From Pseudo-nitzschia pungens (taxonomy: Eukaryota; Bacillariophyta; Bacillariophyceae; Bacillariales; Bacillariaceae), in NCBI GenBank assembly GCA_037355855.1, contig CM074762.1:744001-808000 (forward strand): a DNA stretch of 64,000 bases, written 5' to 3'. A model generated the notes under the pieces. The model made no database searches. It was not told the origin of the DNA and was given only the letters and a program-made list of their open reading frames with translations. Each line of letters opens with the position of its first letter. Position 1 is the first letter of the stretch. Position numbers and translations under genes: made by a program. Shown piece after piece: positions 62,668 to 64,000 of this stretch.

Positions 62668-63355
62668 GGCTGTTGTCTCCCTGCTCCACTCTATACCCGC
62701 AATACGGTCGATTAGTTCAAGCAGCAAGCTAGTAAGCAAACAAAAGAAGCAAACCAACAAACCACTGAAACGGATAAGGTTGTCGGATCCCCTCTGCGTT
62801 TGTTGGGATTCAGGATGGTGTTGCTGCGATGTTGGCAATGGTGATGTTTACTGTACTGGAACGTACGGTGCGTCTACAGGATATTTCACATGCGGGTAGC
62901 TAGTACGAGCACCATGTACTTACCTGTACCTATTGCTAAGGTTACGAGCACCAGGTACACTACACACCCAGGCGTTGGTCGACTGTGGGTGTTGCCGAAG
63001 TTGCCGACTCGTCGGGACTTTTTTTCAAAAAATCGAAGTATATTGTTAGGGATAGGGATTCACAACACGTACTCCCGATATAATTGACTCGACTCACTCG
63101 ACCCGAAAAACACCACGACCGTGTTCTCAGCGTTCGGACGGAGTTCATTCTGAATTCTGACTCAAGAAAACTCCAAACGACAACAAGTGCATAACGCATA
63201 CCATACTTTTTCCAACCTACCACCATGCTTCCGAGATGATGCATAGTGTCTTCGAGTAGCATCTCGGTTGCTCGGATCCCTCCTGCAACCAGAGAACGTT
63301 TGTTGGACCGATCAGTCCTTCGTGCACAGAACTTCACTACACAACGCTTCGAACC
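62668..63355. promoter_or_regulatory. Divergent promoter region, NDUFB2 / ABC1-type kinase
   Basis: 688 bp between two genes transcribed away from each other. It contains a GTACCTATTGC/GGTTACGAGC-type cluster near 62,920-62,960. Open frames on both strands are weak and overlap. No defined element was recognised. Confidence 0.5.
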
Positions 63356-64000
63356 ATGACTTCGTCGGCGGTGTTCCCACATATTCTTCGGAGGCGCCCG
63401 TGGATCGCGGCGGCCGGAATCACAGTCGGTGGTGCCGCCGCGATCCAGTCCTTCGCGGAATACCAAGAAAAACATTCCGGTACGAATCACGATGGACGTT
63501 GTTGACATTATTGGCGATCAGCAGGGCTTCTGTACTTGGCTAGCAACGAACTCAGTGCACAATCCGTCAAAATGAGTCTAGAACGATGCCTCACTGTTTT
63601 TATTACAAAATTCTTCTTCTGATTGAAACGAAACGAAACTGTTCGACATTGGGCTTCCATCTCGCCCCGCTTCGTGACCTGTCTATCGTCTCGAAACGAC
63701 GAACAGTTCAAAGTGAGAAACACAGTCTTCCAAGATCCTACGATCGGCAAGCCTTTCGCGAGTATTGGATCAAGAGACCCCTTTCGGTTGCGTCTCGCTT
63801 TGGGGAGATTGGCTGGCATCTCGGACCGGCCCTGGCGTCCTATTGGTACCACAAGGATTCAATAAATAACGACGAAACCAACGAAACGATCCGTACGAAT
63901 CAGGCAGTCCAGCTCCGTACGGCACTGACGAATCTAGGTCCCGCCTTTGTCAAGGTCGGTCAGCAGGTTGCCATTCGTCCGGATCTGGTGCCGCCTACGG
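63356..64000 (+). CDS. ABC1/ADCK/UbiB-family atypical kinase, 5' part (runs off window)
   Basis: Exon 1 is 63356-63479 (MTSSAVFPHILRRRPWI...QSFAEYQEKHS), and the proposed intron 63480-63706 (GTACGA...AACAG) leads into exon 2 from 63707. Exon 2 reads RSYDRQAFREYWIKRPLSV, ASRFGEIGWHLGPALASYW and TALTNLGPAFVKVGQQVAIR followed by PDLVPPT at the window edge. The last part is the ABC1K signature (L-G-P-x-F-x-K-x-G-Q...R-P-D-L-x-P). These kinases support ubiquinone or plastid quinone metabolism in mitochondria or plastids. An Arg-rich start with a hydrophobic segment (IAAAGITVGGAAA) suggests an organelle presequence. The kinase core lies beyond 64000. The acceptor is the only nearby AG that restores frame, so the junction is reasonable but not proven. 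Confidence 0.85.

Overview
This is a eukaryotic nuclear window, most likely from a diatom. The reasons are small GT-AG introns (62 to about 240 nt) in several genes, a heat-shock-factor-type regulator, complex I, Elongator and nucleoporin genes, a tRNA-Met with a 21-nt intron, and a Ty1/Copia element whose polymerase looks like the CoDi-type elements known from diatoms. Genes are single units 1-7 kb long, separated by AT-rich spacers of 0.1-3.4 kb. The species is not determined; a pennate diatom is my inference.

Layout. 1-13 kb: ELP3 (Elongator acetyltransferase), an HSPA14/Ssz1-like Hsp70, a 1575-residue secreted protein with seven Cys-rich plus beta-sandwich units, and a three-domain fusion (BtuF-like binding protein, DUF5522, Dph6-type ATP-pyrophosphatase). 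13-19.4 kb: an AT-rich region with a 407-bp terminal-inverted-repeat element, two copies of a ~96-bp foldback repeat, and an HSF gene. 19.4-28.6 kb: a giant Nup205/Nup192-type nucleoporin with an N-terminal FSFG tract, converging on a CAMK/CDPK-type kinase whose frame is broken by two extra bases. 28.6-39 kb: an acidic membrane-associated protein, tRNA-Met, a mitochondrial J-protein, a coiled-coil protein and a divergent carrier-like protein. 40.8-51.3 kb: two paralogous type I membrane proteins, a SHE9/MDM33 mitochondrial inner-membrane protein and a MORN-repeat protein. 52.5-58.7 kb: an intact Copia retrotransposon with identical LTRs and a 5-bp target duplication. 58.9-64 kb: a farnesylation-type DNAJA protein without its zinc finger, the complex I subunit NDUFB2 with an acidic tail, and the start of an ABC1/UbiB kinase running off the window.

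How they fit together. There is no operon-like pathway; this is ordinary nuclear gene order. Some themes recur: protein folding (Hsp70-like, two J-proteins, HSF), mitochondrial proteins (SHE9, NDUFB2, probably the J-protein, the carrier-like protein and the ABC1 kinase), and translation/tRNA modification (ELP3, the Dph6-type fusion, tRNA-Met).

The strongest leads are: (a) the Copia element, where the 17 nt directly after the 5' LTR are perfectly complementary to a segment of the same LTR, suggesting self-primed reverse transcription; (b) the BtuF-DUF5522-Dph6 fusion; (c) FG repeats fused to a scaffold nucleoporin; (d) loss of the zinc finger in a CaaX-bearing DNAJA; (e) two small inverted-repeat element families. 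Two genes (Nup205, kinase) contain unexplained one-base frame changes that may be assembly errors.
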